This document shows, piece after piece, positions 1 through 6,173 of a DNA stretch of 15,582 nt. Positions within the stretch are counted from its first letter, which is position 1. Every line of letters starts with the position of its first letter. The DNA is from JAVWPP01 sp036635835 (GTDB lineage: Bacteria; Bacillota; Clostridia; TANB77; CAG-465), in NCBI GenBank assembly GCA_036635835.1, contig JAVWPP010000025.1, positions 1-15,582 on the forward strand. Reading direction: 5' to 3'. The notes beneath the pieces were generated by a model that saw only the letters and a list, made by a program, of their open reading frames with translations, was not told where the DNA came from and searched no databases. The position numbers and the translations under genes were made by a program.

Positions 1-2
1 TT

Positions 3-998
3 GTGTTAGATAGTAAAGAATATCCTTTTGAAATAAAAGATAATAATAAAACAATAGTTAAAAAAATAGTTAACAAAAGAATAAAAGGAAATTTTGAAAT
101 CATCAAAACAGATGATAATAAAGCTCCGCTATCTGGTGTAAAATTTGAAATTTTAGATAGCAACAAAAAAGTAATCAAAACAGTTATAACAGATAAAAAT
201 GGTAAAGCATCTGTATCTGGATTAACAGTTGGTAAGTATTACTATAGAGAAGTATCAGCACCAGAACACATAGTACTAGATACTAAAGTGTATCCTTTTG
301 AAATGACTGGTAAGACAGTTACAGTTGAAATTGAAAATAAAATCATCAAAGGAAGTTTAAAAATCATCAAAATAGATGACGTTAAAAAATTACCTATTGC
401 TGGTGTAACATTTGAAATATTAGATAGCAACAAAAAATTAGTAGACACAATCGTAACAGATAAAGATGGTATAGCAACATCAAAACAATTAGCATACGGA
501 AAATACACATATAAAGAGACAAAAGTTCCAGATGGCATAGTTTTAGATAGCGCAGAATTCCCATTCCAAGTTACAGAGAACGAAAAAGTTATTGTGAAGA
601 AAATTGTAAACGTTAAAATCAAAGGAAACTTAGGAATCCTTAAACTAGATGCAGAAACTAAAGAACCTATAGCAGGTGTTAAGTTTGAAATTCTAGATCA
701 AAATAAAAATGTTATAGAAACTATAATTACAGACAAAGACGGTAAAGCAGTATCATCTATACTATATAAAGGTACTTACTTCTATAGAGAAGTATCAGCA
801 CCAGATAAATATATTGTAGATAATACAGTACATAAATTTAATATAGAATCTAACGGAGACTTAATTGAAAAAACAGTATATAACAAAGCAAAAGAGCTAC
901 CTGTAACAGGTGGGCTTGGAACAAATAATTTAATATTCTTACTTGTATCTACATTATCTGTAGTAGGATATGTAGCATTTAAGAAAAAAGAAAACTAA
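3..998 (+). CDS. SpaA/Cna-B repeat surface protein, sortase-anchored (5' partial)
   Basis: This is the C-terminal part of a cell-wall-anchored adhesin or pilin-like protein; the open frame runs off the left window edge, so the GTG at 3 is an internal valine rather than a start. Three complete repeats of about 90 residues begin at residues 28 (KGNFEIIK), 114 (KGSLKIIK) and about 206 (KGNLGILK), after the end of a fourth. Each has the Cna-B/SpaA pattern: a Lys in the first strand, a central Glu (YREVSAP or YKETKVP) and a closing Asn (VNK, ENK), the residues that form intramolecular isopeptide bonds in this family. The C-terminus is a classic sorting signal: LPVTG at about 299-303, a hydrophobic segment, then KKKEN. 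The protein should be attached to peptidoglycan by a sortase. No sortase gene is in the window. A strong terminator follows 13 bp after the stop. Confidence 0.92.
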   Translation: MLDSKEYPFEIKDNNKTIVKKIVNKRIKGNFEIIKTDDNKAPLSGVKFEILDSNKKVIKTVITDKNGKASVSGLTVGKYYYREVSAPEHIVLDTKVYPFEMTGKTVTVEIENKIIKGSLKIIKIDDVKKLPIAGVTFEILDSNKKLVDTIVTDKDGIATSKQLAYGKYTYKETKVPDGIVLDSAEFPFQVTENEKVIVKKIVNVKIKGNLGILKLDAETKEPIAGVKFEILDQNKNVIETIITDKDGKAVSSILYKGTYFYREVSAPDKYIVDNTVHKFNIESNGDLIEKTVYNKAKELPVTGGLGTNNLIFLLVSTLSVVGYVAFKKKEN

Positions 999-1010
999 TA
1001 TTAAATTAAT

Positions 1011-1046
1011 AAAAAGCGGTAATAGATAAATATTACCGCTTTTTTG
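1011..1046 (+). terminator. Rho-independent terminator after the surface protein
   Basis: A 14-bp perfect stem (AAAAAGCGGTAATA at 1011-1024 with TATTACCGCTTTTT at 1031-1044) closes a 6-nt loop and runs into a T-tract. It isolates the surface protein gene from aspartokinase. Confidence 0.92.
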
Positions 1047-1139
1047 CGCGTAAATTTGCTGCATAGATATATACTCTCTGCATACTTTTTTTCACAAAAA
1101 TATATACCATACATAAAATATATAAAGCGGAGGTGAAAG

Positions 1140-2114
1140 ATGAAAATTGTTGTACAAAAATATGGCGGCACATCTGTCGCAAATAAAGAAAAAATATCTC
1201 AAGCTATACAAAAAATAAAGGAAAAAGTAGATGAAAAATATAGTGTTGTAGTTGTAGTATCTGCTCAGGGAAAAACAACAGATAACCTATATAATCTAAG
1301 CGCAGAGTACGCTAGCGAAAATAAGTGCTCTAGAGAGCTAGATATGCTCCTTTCAACGGGCGAAATGCAGTCTGCGGCTCTTGTTGCAATGGCGCTTAAG
1401 AAGGCTAAAATAGACGCTGTAGCGCTTACAGGAGCACTAGCTGGAATTGTAACAGACAGTACATATGGAAAAGCGGAAATACTAGGAGTTTACCCAGAGA
1501 AAATAAAAGAAAACTTAGCGCTTGGAAAAGTAGTTGTAGTTACAGGCTTTCAAGGAATAGATAAATACGGATATATAAGCACGCTAGGTAGAGGCGGAAG
1601 TGATCTTACGGCAGTTGTACTTGCTAAAGTCCTAAAAGCGGATGTATGCGAGATTTTTAGCGATATAGATGGGGTATATGTAGCAGATCCAAAGGTTGTA
1701 AAAGAGGCAAAAATCTTAGAAAAAATAAGGTACGATGAAATGCTAGAGCTGTCTACAGCTGGTGCAAAAGTGCTGCATAATGGTAGTGTTATTGCGTCTC
1801 ATAGCTCAGATGCAAAGCTAGTTGTAAGGAACGTAGGAACAGATGCAAAAGGAACTGAAATTTTAAAAAGCAAAGATATTTACGAAGATACAGTGGTTAA
1901 GATAACTAAAAAAGATAAGCTAAGTAAGGTAACGCTTGTAGGTTCTGGCTACATTTCTAAAAAAGGAAAAGTAAAAGAAATAGTGGACATATTAGAGGAG
2001 ATGAATATAAATGCGTATATGATACAAATAAGCGAAATATCTATATCTTTGCTAGTAGATGAAGACCAAGCAGTTAAGGTTATGAATACTTTAAATATGA
2101 AGTTAAATAAATAA
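1140..2114 (+). CDS. lysC: Aspartate kinase with shortened (single-ACT) regulatory region
   Basis: It phosphorylates L-aspartate with ATP, the first step to lysine, threonine, methionine and diaminopimelate. The amino-acid kinase domain is intact: KYGGTS at 7-12, STGE at 72-75, GRGGSD at 150-155, SDIDGVYVADP at 174-184 and AGAKVLH at 207-213. At 324 residues it is about 80 shorter than the usual enzyme of around 400, which carries two ACT domains. Only one ACT-like unit is visible (about 252-320): its beginning resembles the start of ACT1 (VVKITKKDKLSKVTLVG) and its end the terminus of ACT2 (ISEISISLLVDEDQA), as if an internal deletion had fused them. Feedback control is therefore likely altered. 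The start is set by a strong GGAGGTGA site 5-6 nt upstream. It appears monocistronic. The catalytic assignment is firm; the regulatory consequence is inferred. Confidence 0.94.
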   Translation: MKIVVQKYGGTSVANKEKISQAIQKIKEKVDEKYSVVVVVSAQGKTTDNLYNLSAEYASENKCSRELDMLLSTGEMQSAALVAMALKKAKIDAVALTGALAGIVTDSTYGKAEILGVYPEKIKENLALGKVVVVTGFQGIDKYGYISTLGRGGSDLTAVVLAKVLKADVCEIFSDIDGVYVADPKVVKEAKILEKIRYDEMLELSTAGAKVLHNGSVIASHSSDAKLVVRNVGTDAKGTEILKSKDIYEDTVVKITKKDKLSKVTLVGSGYISKKGKVKEIVDILEEMNINAYMIQISEISISLLVDEDQAVKVMNTLNMKLNK

Positions 2115-2181
2115 AACATATAAAACACATCTATCTAGATACGGAAAATATATTAATGAGAATAAAGTTTCTCATATGTTT
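2114..2181 (+). repeat. Dispersed intergenic element, copy A (68 bp)
   Basis: First complete copy of a family also found at 4165, 7361 and 15539. The ends are inverted repeats AAACATAT (2114-2121) and ATATGTTT (2174-2181). Position 22 from the left end begins the conserved core TAGATACGGAAAATA, preceded by a small ATCT/AGAT hairpin, and the right part can form TGAGAA/TTCTCA. The copy starts at the last base of the aspartokinase stop codon. An A-rich tract follows (2182-2260). Confidence 0.8.
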
Positions 2182-2243
2182 CAAAAAAATATAAAAGAAA
2201 AAATAAAAAAATAAAAAAATATAAAAGAAAAAAATAAATAAAA

Positions 2244-2272
2244 GCATAAAAAAAACACTTCAAACATATATA
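2244..2272 (+). promoter_or_regulatory. Possible SigE-type sporulation promoter for yabP
   Basis: GCATAAA (2244-2250), 14 nt, then CATATATA (2265-2272) resembles the mother-cell SigE pattern (KMATATT, 14-16 nt, CATACANT), with two mismatches in the first box and two or three in the second. Sporulation control suits yabP. The surroundings are very A/T-rich, so chance similarity is possible. Confidence 0.35.
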
Positions 2273-2299
2273 TAAATATATAAGGTTGGAGGAGATAAA

Positions 2300-2593
2300 G
2301 TGGAAGAGAGAAGAAATGTTAATATTAAAAGTCCATTAAATCATAGCGTGGTAATTGAAAACAGAGAAAGAATAAATTTAACAGGTGTAATAGATATACA
2401 TAGCTTTGATGATGAACTAGCGCTTGTTGAGACTGAGCTTGGTATTCTTATGATAAAAGGAGATAACCTCAAGATGAACAAGCTTAATTTAGAGAATAAC
2501 GAGCTTATAATTGAAGGAAAAATAGCGGCGCTTAATTATAGTGATAGCGCTGAAACTAAAAAAGGTAATATGTTTAATAAATTGTTTAGGTAG
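2300..2593 (+). CDS. yabP: YabP family sporulation protein
   Basis: A 97-residue protein needed for spore coat/cortex formation in Bacillus and its relatives; its molecular activity is unknown. Family features visible are NHSVVIENRERINLTGV near residues 14-30, SFDDELALVETELGIL at 35-50 and IEGKIAALNYS near 70-80, a compact beta-rich fold. The start is GTG at 2300, set by GGAGG at 2288-2292. It is followed 7 bp later by yabQ and then divIC, the conserved Firmicutes gene order, which strongly supports the call. A SigE-like promoter lies upstream. Confidence 0.93.
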   Translation: MEERRNVNIKSPLNHSVVIENRERINLTGVIDIHSFDDELALVETELGILMIKGDNLKMNKLNLENNELIIEGKIAALNYSDSAETKKGNMFNKLFR

Positions 2594-2600
2594 TGATTAT

Positions 2601-3137
2601 ATGAATAATGCAGCAGAAGTATATATTTTTTTAAGTTTTACGGTAGTTGGTATAATAATTGCCTGTGTTTACGATTTTTTTAGAGCTTTTAGAAGAGTAA
2701 AAGTTAGGTCTAATGCGTCTGTAGTAGTGCAAGATGTAGTATTTTGCATTGCTGCTGGCTGCATTCTTACGTTTAGCATTGTATATTTTTTAAAAGAGCA
2801 GCTTAGGATATATATATTTATTGGTCTAATACTTGGTGCTAGTATATATTTGTCTACGCTTAGCGGTATTTGTCTAAAAATATATATTAAAATACTTAAG
2901 TTATATAGCAAAATAACAGAGTATATATTTGCGCCAATTATTTTTTATGTAGAAATTTTAAAAATTATGTCGGCTAAAGTTAAAAAAAGAGCGATGCTGT
3001 CTTGCAATATGGCTAAAAATATGATAGCTTATTTGTATAAAGATAAATACAAATTTAAAAAGAAGGACTGTTTAGATGCTAGAGAAAGAAAGAGAAAAAC
3101 AAAGGTTAGAGAGAAAAAGAATAAAGAGCAAGTTTAG
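2601..3137 (+). CDS. yabQ: YabQ family spore cortex membrane protein
   Basis: An integral membrane protein of 178 residues, required for spore cortex formation in Bacillus. I chose ATG 2601 (MNNAAEVYIFLSF), directly after the yabP stop, because the family begins just before the first membrane segment; the same frame is open back to 2541 inside yabP. The ribosome site is weak (AGGTAGTGAT), suggesting translational coupling to yabP. Three to four hydrophobic helices are visible (residues about 8-28, 43-62, 69-95 and 105-120). The C-terminus is a highly basic tail (RERKRKTKVREKK) that overlaps the divIC start by 62 nt. The family call rests on topology, the FRAFRR motif after helix 1 and the yabP-yabQ-divIC context. 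Confidence 0.88.
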   Translation: MNNAAEVYIFLSFTVVGIIIACVYDFFRAFRRVKVRSNASVVVQDVVFCIAAGCILTFSIVYFLKEQLRIYIFIGLILGASIYLSTLSGICLKIYIKILKLYSKITEYIFAPIIFYVEILKIMSAKVKKRAMLSCNMAKNMIAYLYKDKYKFKKKDCLDARERKRKTKVREKKNKEQV

Positions 3138-3390
3138 TGTTCTTAATGTTATATTTTTAGGCGTGCTTATATATGGCATTGTTACGCTTATACAGCAAGA
3201 GTTTATGCTTACGCAGTACGAAGATAGTATAGCTATGCATAAGCAGTATATTGCAGATGAGCAAGAAAATTTAAACAACAATAAAAGAGAAAAAGAGCAA
3301 GAAAAAAACGATAAGACTATGGAAAGACTTGCGAGGAATCTAGGATATGTAAAACCATCCGAGAAGCTATTTATAGACATAAATAAGTAA
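3076..3390 (+). CDS. divIC: Septum formation initiator, DivIC/FtsB family
   Basis: A small bitopic division protein of 104 residues: basic cytoplasmic N-terminus (residues 1-22), one membrane helix (about 24-42), then an extracytoplasmic coiled coil rich in E/K/Q/N (about 47-80), ending in the family signature ERLARNLGYVKPSEKLFID. It belongs to the FtsB/DivIC group that assembles with FtsL and DivIB-type proteins at the septum. ATG 3076 has AAGGA at 3063-3067 upstream. It overlaps the 3' end of yabQ by 62 nt in another frame, so the two are probably co-translated. Its placement after yabQ is the standard Firmicutes order. Confidence 0.92.
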   Translation: MLEKEREKQRLERKRIKSKFSVLNVIFLGVLIYGIVTLIQQEFMLTQYEDSIAMHKQYIADEQENLNNNKREKEQEKNDKTMERLARNLGYVKPSEKLFIDINK

Positions 3391-3428
3391 TAGAGGTTAG
3401 TAGCTAAGCTATTTTACCTCTATTTTTG
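3389..3428. terminator. Bidirectional terminator between convergent divIC and vanW-like gene
   Basis: AATAGAGGT (3389-3397) pairs with ACCTCTATT (3416-3424), with an inner TAGC/GCTA hairpin. It is followed by T-rich sequence on the plus strand and reaches into the last codons of the minus-strand gene. One hairpin can serve both transcripts. Confidence 0.7.
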
Positions 3429-4092
3429 TTAGAGAGATTTTAACGGCTGTTTCGCTCGCCTCAGCGCCTATTGTAATCTTAGCACCAGACGTGTTTTTAA
3501 ATTTGAAGTCTGTTGTATACTGAAAAATTGTAGCATCTCTATCTTTTGGAACGTAGTATACACGCATGCTATGTGCGTGCCTTTCTACAACTTCTAGCCC
3601 CGCATCTAAAACCGCGTTATACAGCGTGCTGCTAACTTGGCAAACTCCTCCGCCAACTCCCATTATTTCTTTTTTGCCTTTAAAAGTGCTTGCTTTCCTA
3701 TACCCGTTTTCCTCGTTAATTGGTTTAACAGATTCGTTGAAAGAAAAAATCTGCCCATCTTCTAGCTGCACTCCGTTTATGTTTTTGCTTGCTAGAGCTA
3801 TGTTATGCACTCTGTCTCCTTTTTTGTCTAGTATTTCGCTTGTATATGTAGAAAGCTCAGTTTCTACAGGTTGTGGCTCAGGCACATGTTCTTTTTCTAC
3901 ATTTTCCGCTTCTTTTTTTTCTTCTACTTGTTTCTCTTTTTCCTCCTGCATAGGTATGTTTTCTATGGGCGCGTTAGAGCGAAGTTTTTTGTTAGAGGAT
4001 ATAATGCTGCGCGTAACTAAAAAGATGCATGCGCACAGTACAAGAGATATTATGCAGTACAATGTAACGTCGTATATAGTTGCTTTTTTCAT
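3409..4092 (-). CDS. VanW-domain membrane-anchored protein, probably sporulation-linked
   Basis: A 227-residue protein with one N-terminal membrane helix (residues about 9-27), an E/K/Q/P-rich spacer (48-78) and a VanW domain (about 82-225). The diagnostic VanW motif GGGVCQVSSTLYNA is at 147-160, and the domain also shows FSFNESV near 116-122. VanW occurs in glycopeptide-resistance clusters and in many sporulating Firmicutes; its biochemical function is unproven and a cell-wall role is presumed. No vancomycin-resistance genes are nearby, so resistance should not be inferred. AAGGA lies upstream of the ATG. A very good SigE-like promoter precedes it, suggesting mother-cell expression. Confidence 0.88.
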   Translation of the reverse strand: MKKATIYDVTLYCIISLVLCACIFLVTRSIISSNKKLRSNAPIENIPMQEEKEKQVEEKKEAENVEKEHVPEPQPVETELSTYTSEILDKKGDRVHNIALASKNINGVQLEDGQIFSFNESVKPINEENGYRKASTFKGKKEIMGVGGGVCQVSSTLYNAVLDAGLEVVERHAHSMRVYYVPKDRDATIFQYTTDFKFKNTSGAKITIGAEASETAVKISLTKIEVK

Positions 4093-4116
4093 GGTTTTTC
4101 CTTTCCAAATATATAT

Positions 4117-4146
4117 GTAGTATGGACTTTATATATTAAAATATGC
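4117..4146 (-). promoter_or_regulatory. SigE-like promoter of the VanW-domain gene
   Basis: On the minus strand, GCATATT (4146-4140) matches the SigE -35 consensus KMATATT exactly. After 15 nt comes CATACTAC (4124-4117), close to CATACANT. The spacing and the position 25 nt upstream of the start codon both fit. Confidence 0.65.
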
Positions 4147-4164
4147 GGCTTTTAGATAAAGGAA

Positions 4165-4232
4165 AAACATATAAAGGGAAACTATCTATATACGGTTATC
4201 TTTCTTATGGAATGAAGGTTACTTATATGTTT
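4165..4232 (+). repeat. Dispersed intergenic element, copy B (68 bp)
   Basis: Second copy, exactly as long as copy A. AAACATAT (4165-4172) and ATATGTTT (4225-4232) form the ends, and TATATACGG begins 22 nt from the left end. The interior has diverged from A and C, but TATGG/TTATA can still pair through G-U pairs where A and C have ATGAG/CTCAT. It sits between two minus-strand genes, so relative to flanking transcription it is oriented opposite to A and C. Confidence 0.72.
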
Positions 4233-4260
4233 TAAAAAGAAAAAATAAAAGAAAAAGAAT

Positions 4261-4287
4261 AAAAAAAACGATAGAAAATTCTATCGT
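4261..4287 (-). terminator. Rho-independent terminator of the prepilin-like gene
   Basis: Read on the minus strand, ACGATAGA pairs with TCTATCGT around a 4-nt loop and is followed by eight T residues. It starts right after the stop codon of the minus-strand gene. Confidence 0.85.
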
Positions 4288-4288
4288 A

Positions 4289-5066
4289 TTAAACAATTTT
4301 TTCAGTCCTAAGATTAAGAGAAATAGGATTGCTAGCATAACCATTTTTTACACCTACAACCTTAAAACCATAGATCGTATTAGCTATTAAATTACGCACC
4401 TTAGCAGAAACTACATATTTACTTACTTTAGTATCTATATATTTTCCATCTACGTAGAAAAGATATAAATCATATTTATCCTCAGCTTTCCAAGATACTT
4501 CTACTTCTGTTGTATATGTATTTACAGCAATAAAATTAGAAGGCTTAACTACTTTACTAGAGTCTACAGGGTAGTCTGGAGGAGTTCCGTTATTTCCGCT
4601 GTCTATATCTACAGAAGTAGATAGTGAAGGAAGATTTCCGTCTCCTTCACCGCCATCTACAGGAGGGAGAACAGGTAAAGTATCTGTGCTATCTCCGCCT
4701 AGCTCATGTATCCATGTAAGCTCATCTGGCTCTACACCAATATATACAAGCTTCCCGTTTCTAATCTCATACACGTTAACATGCTTAGAAGAAAACTCTG
4801 GAATATATACGCGGATATCTGCAAGGTTAGAAGCAGAAACATCATATTCATTAAAGTTAGGATTCTTTTGTAGCTGCGCTGTAAGAGAAGAAGCAAGAGA
4901 TCTTTCTAGCTCTCTATATTCGTTCTTAAAAGCAACTTCTGCTGCTTCGTCTATAGGGTTTTCGTTATTTAAACTAAGAATAACTGCAGCTGCTAAAATT
5001 GCAAGAATTATGATAGTTATAACAAGAATAATCATAGACATTCCGTTTTTTATTTGTTTTATTCAT
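4289..5066 (-). CDS. Prepilin-like protein with C-terminal fibronectin-III-like domain; needs a +1 shift at codon 8
   Basis: The reading frame with the protein signal (MSMIILVITII, from 5041) has no usable start: the ATG at 5041 has no proper ribosome site and would lose the leader. The ATG at 5066 has GAGGT 7 nt upstream but is in another frame. Reading from 5066 gives M-N-K-T-N-K-K, then CGG (5045-5043). Skipping the C yields GGA and continues as GMSMIILVITIIILAI, giving a textbook type IV prepilin/pseudopilin leader (KKG, then a hydrophobic helix). The joined product is about 258 residues: hydrophobic helix (9-32), a pilin-like region to about 130, a Pro/Gly/Asp/Ser-rich linker, and a C-terminal domain with the FnIII-like pattern (YTTEVEVSWKAEDKYDLY, then IYGFKVVGV). 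It is monocistronic, with its own promoter and terminator. No pilus assembly genes are in the window; the exact role is unknown. Confidence 0.8.
5043..5045 (-). other. In-frame CGG, putative +1 frameshift site 1
   Basis: Zero-frame context on the minus strand is AAT AAA AAA CGG AAT GTC. Skipping C5045 gives AAA GGA ATG TCT, the conserved glycine of the prepilin cleavage site. An alternative repair is loss of one A from the preceding A6 run (giving K-N-G-M), so this site alone is ambiguous; the other two sites are not next to an A-run. Confidence 0.6.
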
Positions 5067-5093
5067 ATAAGTGACCTCTTTTCTAATATATTT

Positions 5094-5122
5094 AGTATAT
5101 AATATATATTAAACACTGTCAA
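5094..5122 (-). promoter_or_regulatory. SigA-type promoter of the prepilin-like gene
   Basis: On the minus strand TTGACA (5122-5117), 17 nt, TATACT (5099-5094). Near-perfect consensus, 28 nt upstream of the proposed ATG at 5066, which supports 5066 rather than 5041 as the start. Confidence 0.85.
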
Positions 5123-5200
5123 TTTGTTTTAGAAATTTTTTTAAAATGTTTTCGTATATCTTTCTACACACTTAAAACACAGAAAAGATATACAAATAAA

Positions 5201-5229
5201 TAGACAAAAAGCATAAGCTAGTATATAAT
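5201..5229 (+). promoter_or_regulatory. SigA-type promoter of the Bax-inhibitor-1 family gene
   Basis: TAGACA (5201-5206), 17 nt, TATAAT (5224-5229), located 20 nt upstream of the start codon with GGAGG between. Confidence 0.7.
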
Positions 5230-5249
5230 ATATACACGGAGGTATTAAA

Positions 5250-5969
5250 ATGGAAGAATTTCAAAGAGGGCAAGGAGCAGTGCGCTATGCAAGCTCAGCT
5301 ACTGTAACTAAAGTGCTAAACAAAGTATTTGTATGGATGTTTGCAGGTCTAATTATAACAGCAATAACATCATATGTAACACTACAAAACATAGGAAACA
5401 TAGTACAAATAGCAGGCGGAAATATTTTTTTCATAGCAGCAATTTTCGAAATTGTAGTTGTAATTGCTTTGAGCGCCCTATCTAGTAAAATGTCACCAAT
5501 GGTTGCGCAGCTTTGCTTTATATTTTATGCAGCGCTTAACGGATTTACACTTTCTACTATGTTTTTAGCATACGAAATAGGAGTTGTAACTACAGCGTTT
5601 TTAGGAGCAGCAGCAATGTTTGGAGCTATGGCTATATATGGAGCAGTAAGTAAAAAAGACTTATCTACATACGGCAGCGTTGGTATAATGTTACTTATTG
5701 GTATTATGGTAGCTACGCTATTAAATATACTTATATTTAAATCTTCTGGCTTTGATCTTTTCTTATTATACGCAGGTCTTGCAGCTTTTGCAGGCTTAAC
5801 TGCATACGATATGCAAAATGTAAAGCAGCTTTCTGCTAGTATAGAAGGCTCTGCAGATGCAAAGTTAATTAATAGAGTGGTAATAATGTCTGCACTTAAT
5901 CTATATTTAGACTTTATAAATATATTTATTAGACTTGTAAGTATTTTAGGTAGAAGAAGTAGAGATTAG
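5250..5969 (+). CDS. Bax inhibitor-1/YccA family membrane protein
   Basis: A 239-residue polytopic membrane protein with about seven hydrophobic helices (residues roughly 28-48, 57-76, 85-105, 110-130, 142-160, 165-183 and a C-terminal segment near 210-232). The family signature is visible as YAGLAAFAGLTAYDMQNVKQ near 174-193, including the conserved Asp pair region used for pH-dependent ion passage in BsYetJ-like homologues. Bacterial members are proposed calcium leak channels or regulators of membrane proteases such as FtsH; which applies here is not visible. ATG 5250 has CGGAGGT upstream at suitable distance. It is monocistronic with its own promoter and terminator. Confidence 0.9.
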   Translation: MEEFQRGQGAVRYASSATVTKVLNKVFVWMFAGLIITAITSYVTLQNIGNIVQIAGGNIFFIAAIFEIVVVIALSALSSKMSPMVAQLCFIFYAALNGFTLSTMFLAYEIGVVTTAFLGAAAMFGAMAIYGAVSKKDLSTYGSVGIMLLIGIMVATLLNILIFKSSGFDLFLLYAGLAAFAGLTAYDMQNVKQLSASIEGSADAKLINRVVIMSALNLYLDFINIFIRLVSILGRRSRD

Positions 5970-5983
5970 TTTAAATATTTTTT

Positions 5984-6014
5984 AAAAACTAGGTAGTAGT
6001 ATCTAGTTTTTTTT
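5984..6014 (+). terminator. Rho-independent terminator after the Bax-inhibitor-1 gene
   Basis: AAAAACTAG (5984-5992) pairs with CTAGTTTTT (6003-6011) and leads into a run of nine or more T residues. Confidence 0.82.
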
Positions 6015-6034
6015 TAGCTTAGTTTCATATATAT

Positions 6035-6063
6035 TTGCATACTGTATATGTATAAAATATACA
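6035..6063 (+). promoter_or_regulatory. Possible distal promoter upstream of the FGE-like gene
   Basis: TTGCAT (6035-6040), 17 nt, TATACA (6058-6063). Weaker than the promoter at 6110; it could give a longer leader or be fortuitous in this A/T-rich sequence. Confidence 0.35.
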
Positions 6064-6109
6064 AACATAGGAGAGAAAAAAAGAAAAAAAAGAAATTTGT
6101 ACTTTTTTG

Positions 6110-6138
6110 TTGCTTTAAAGATGAGCTTTATATATAAT
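6110..6138 (+). promoter_or_regulatory. SigA-type promoter of the FGE-like gene
   Basis: TTGCTT (6110-6115), 17 nt, TATAAT (6133-6138), 35 nt upstream of the TTG start. Confidence 0.65.
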
Positions 6139-6173
6139 AAACCTAATTTAATTAAAAAGGGGTATGAATAATT

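Noticed and set aside
3409..4092. Vancomycin resistance gene
   Set aside because: The VanW domain is common in sporulating Firmicutes, and no vanH, vanA/B, vanX, vanR or vanS genes are present.
5039..5060. A-AAA-AAC heptamer in the prepilin-like gene as a -1 slippery site
   Set aside because: The downstream protein frame is reached by +1, not -1; a -1 slip would lead to another frame.
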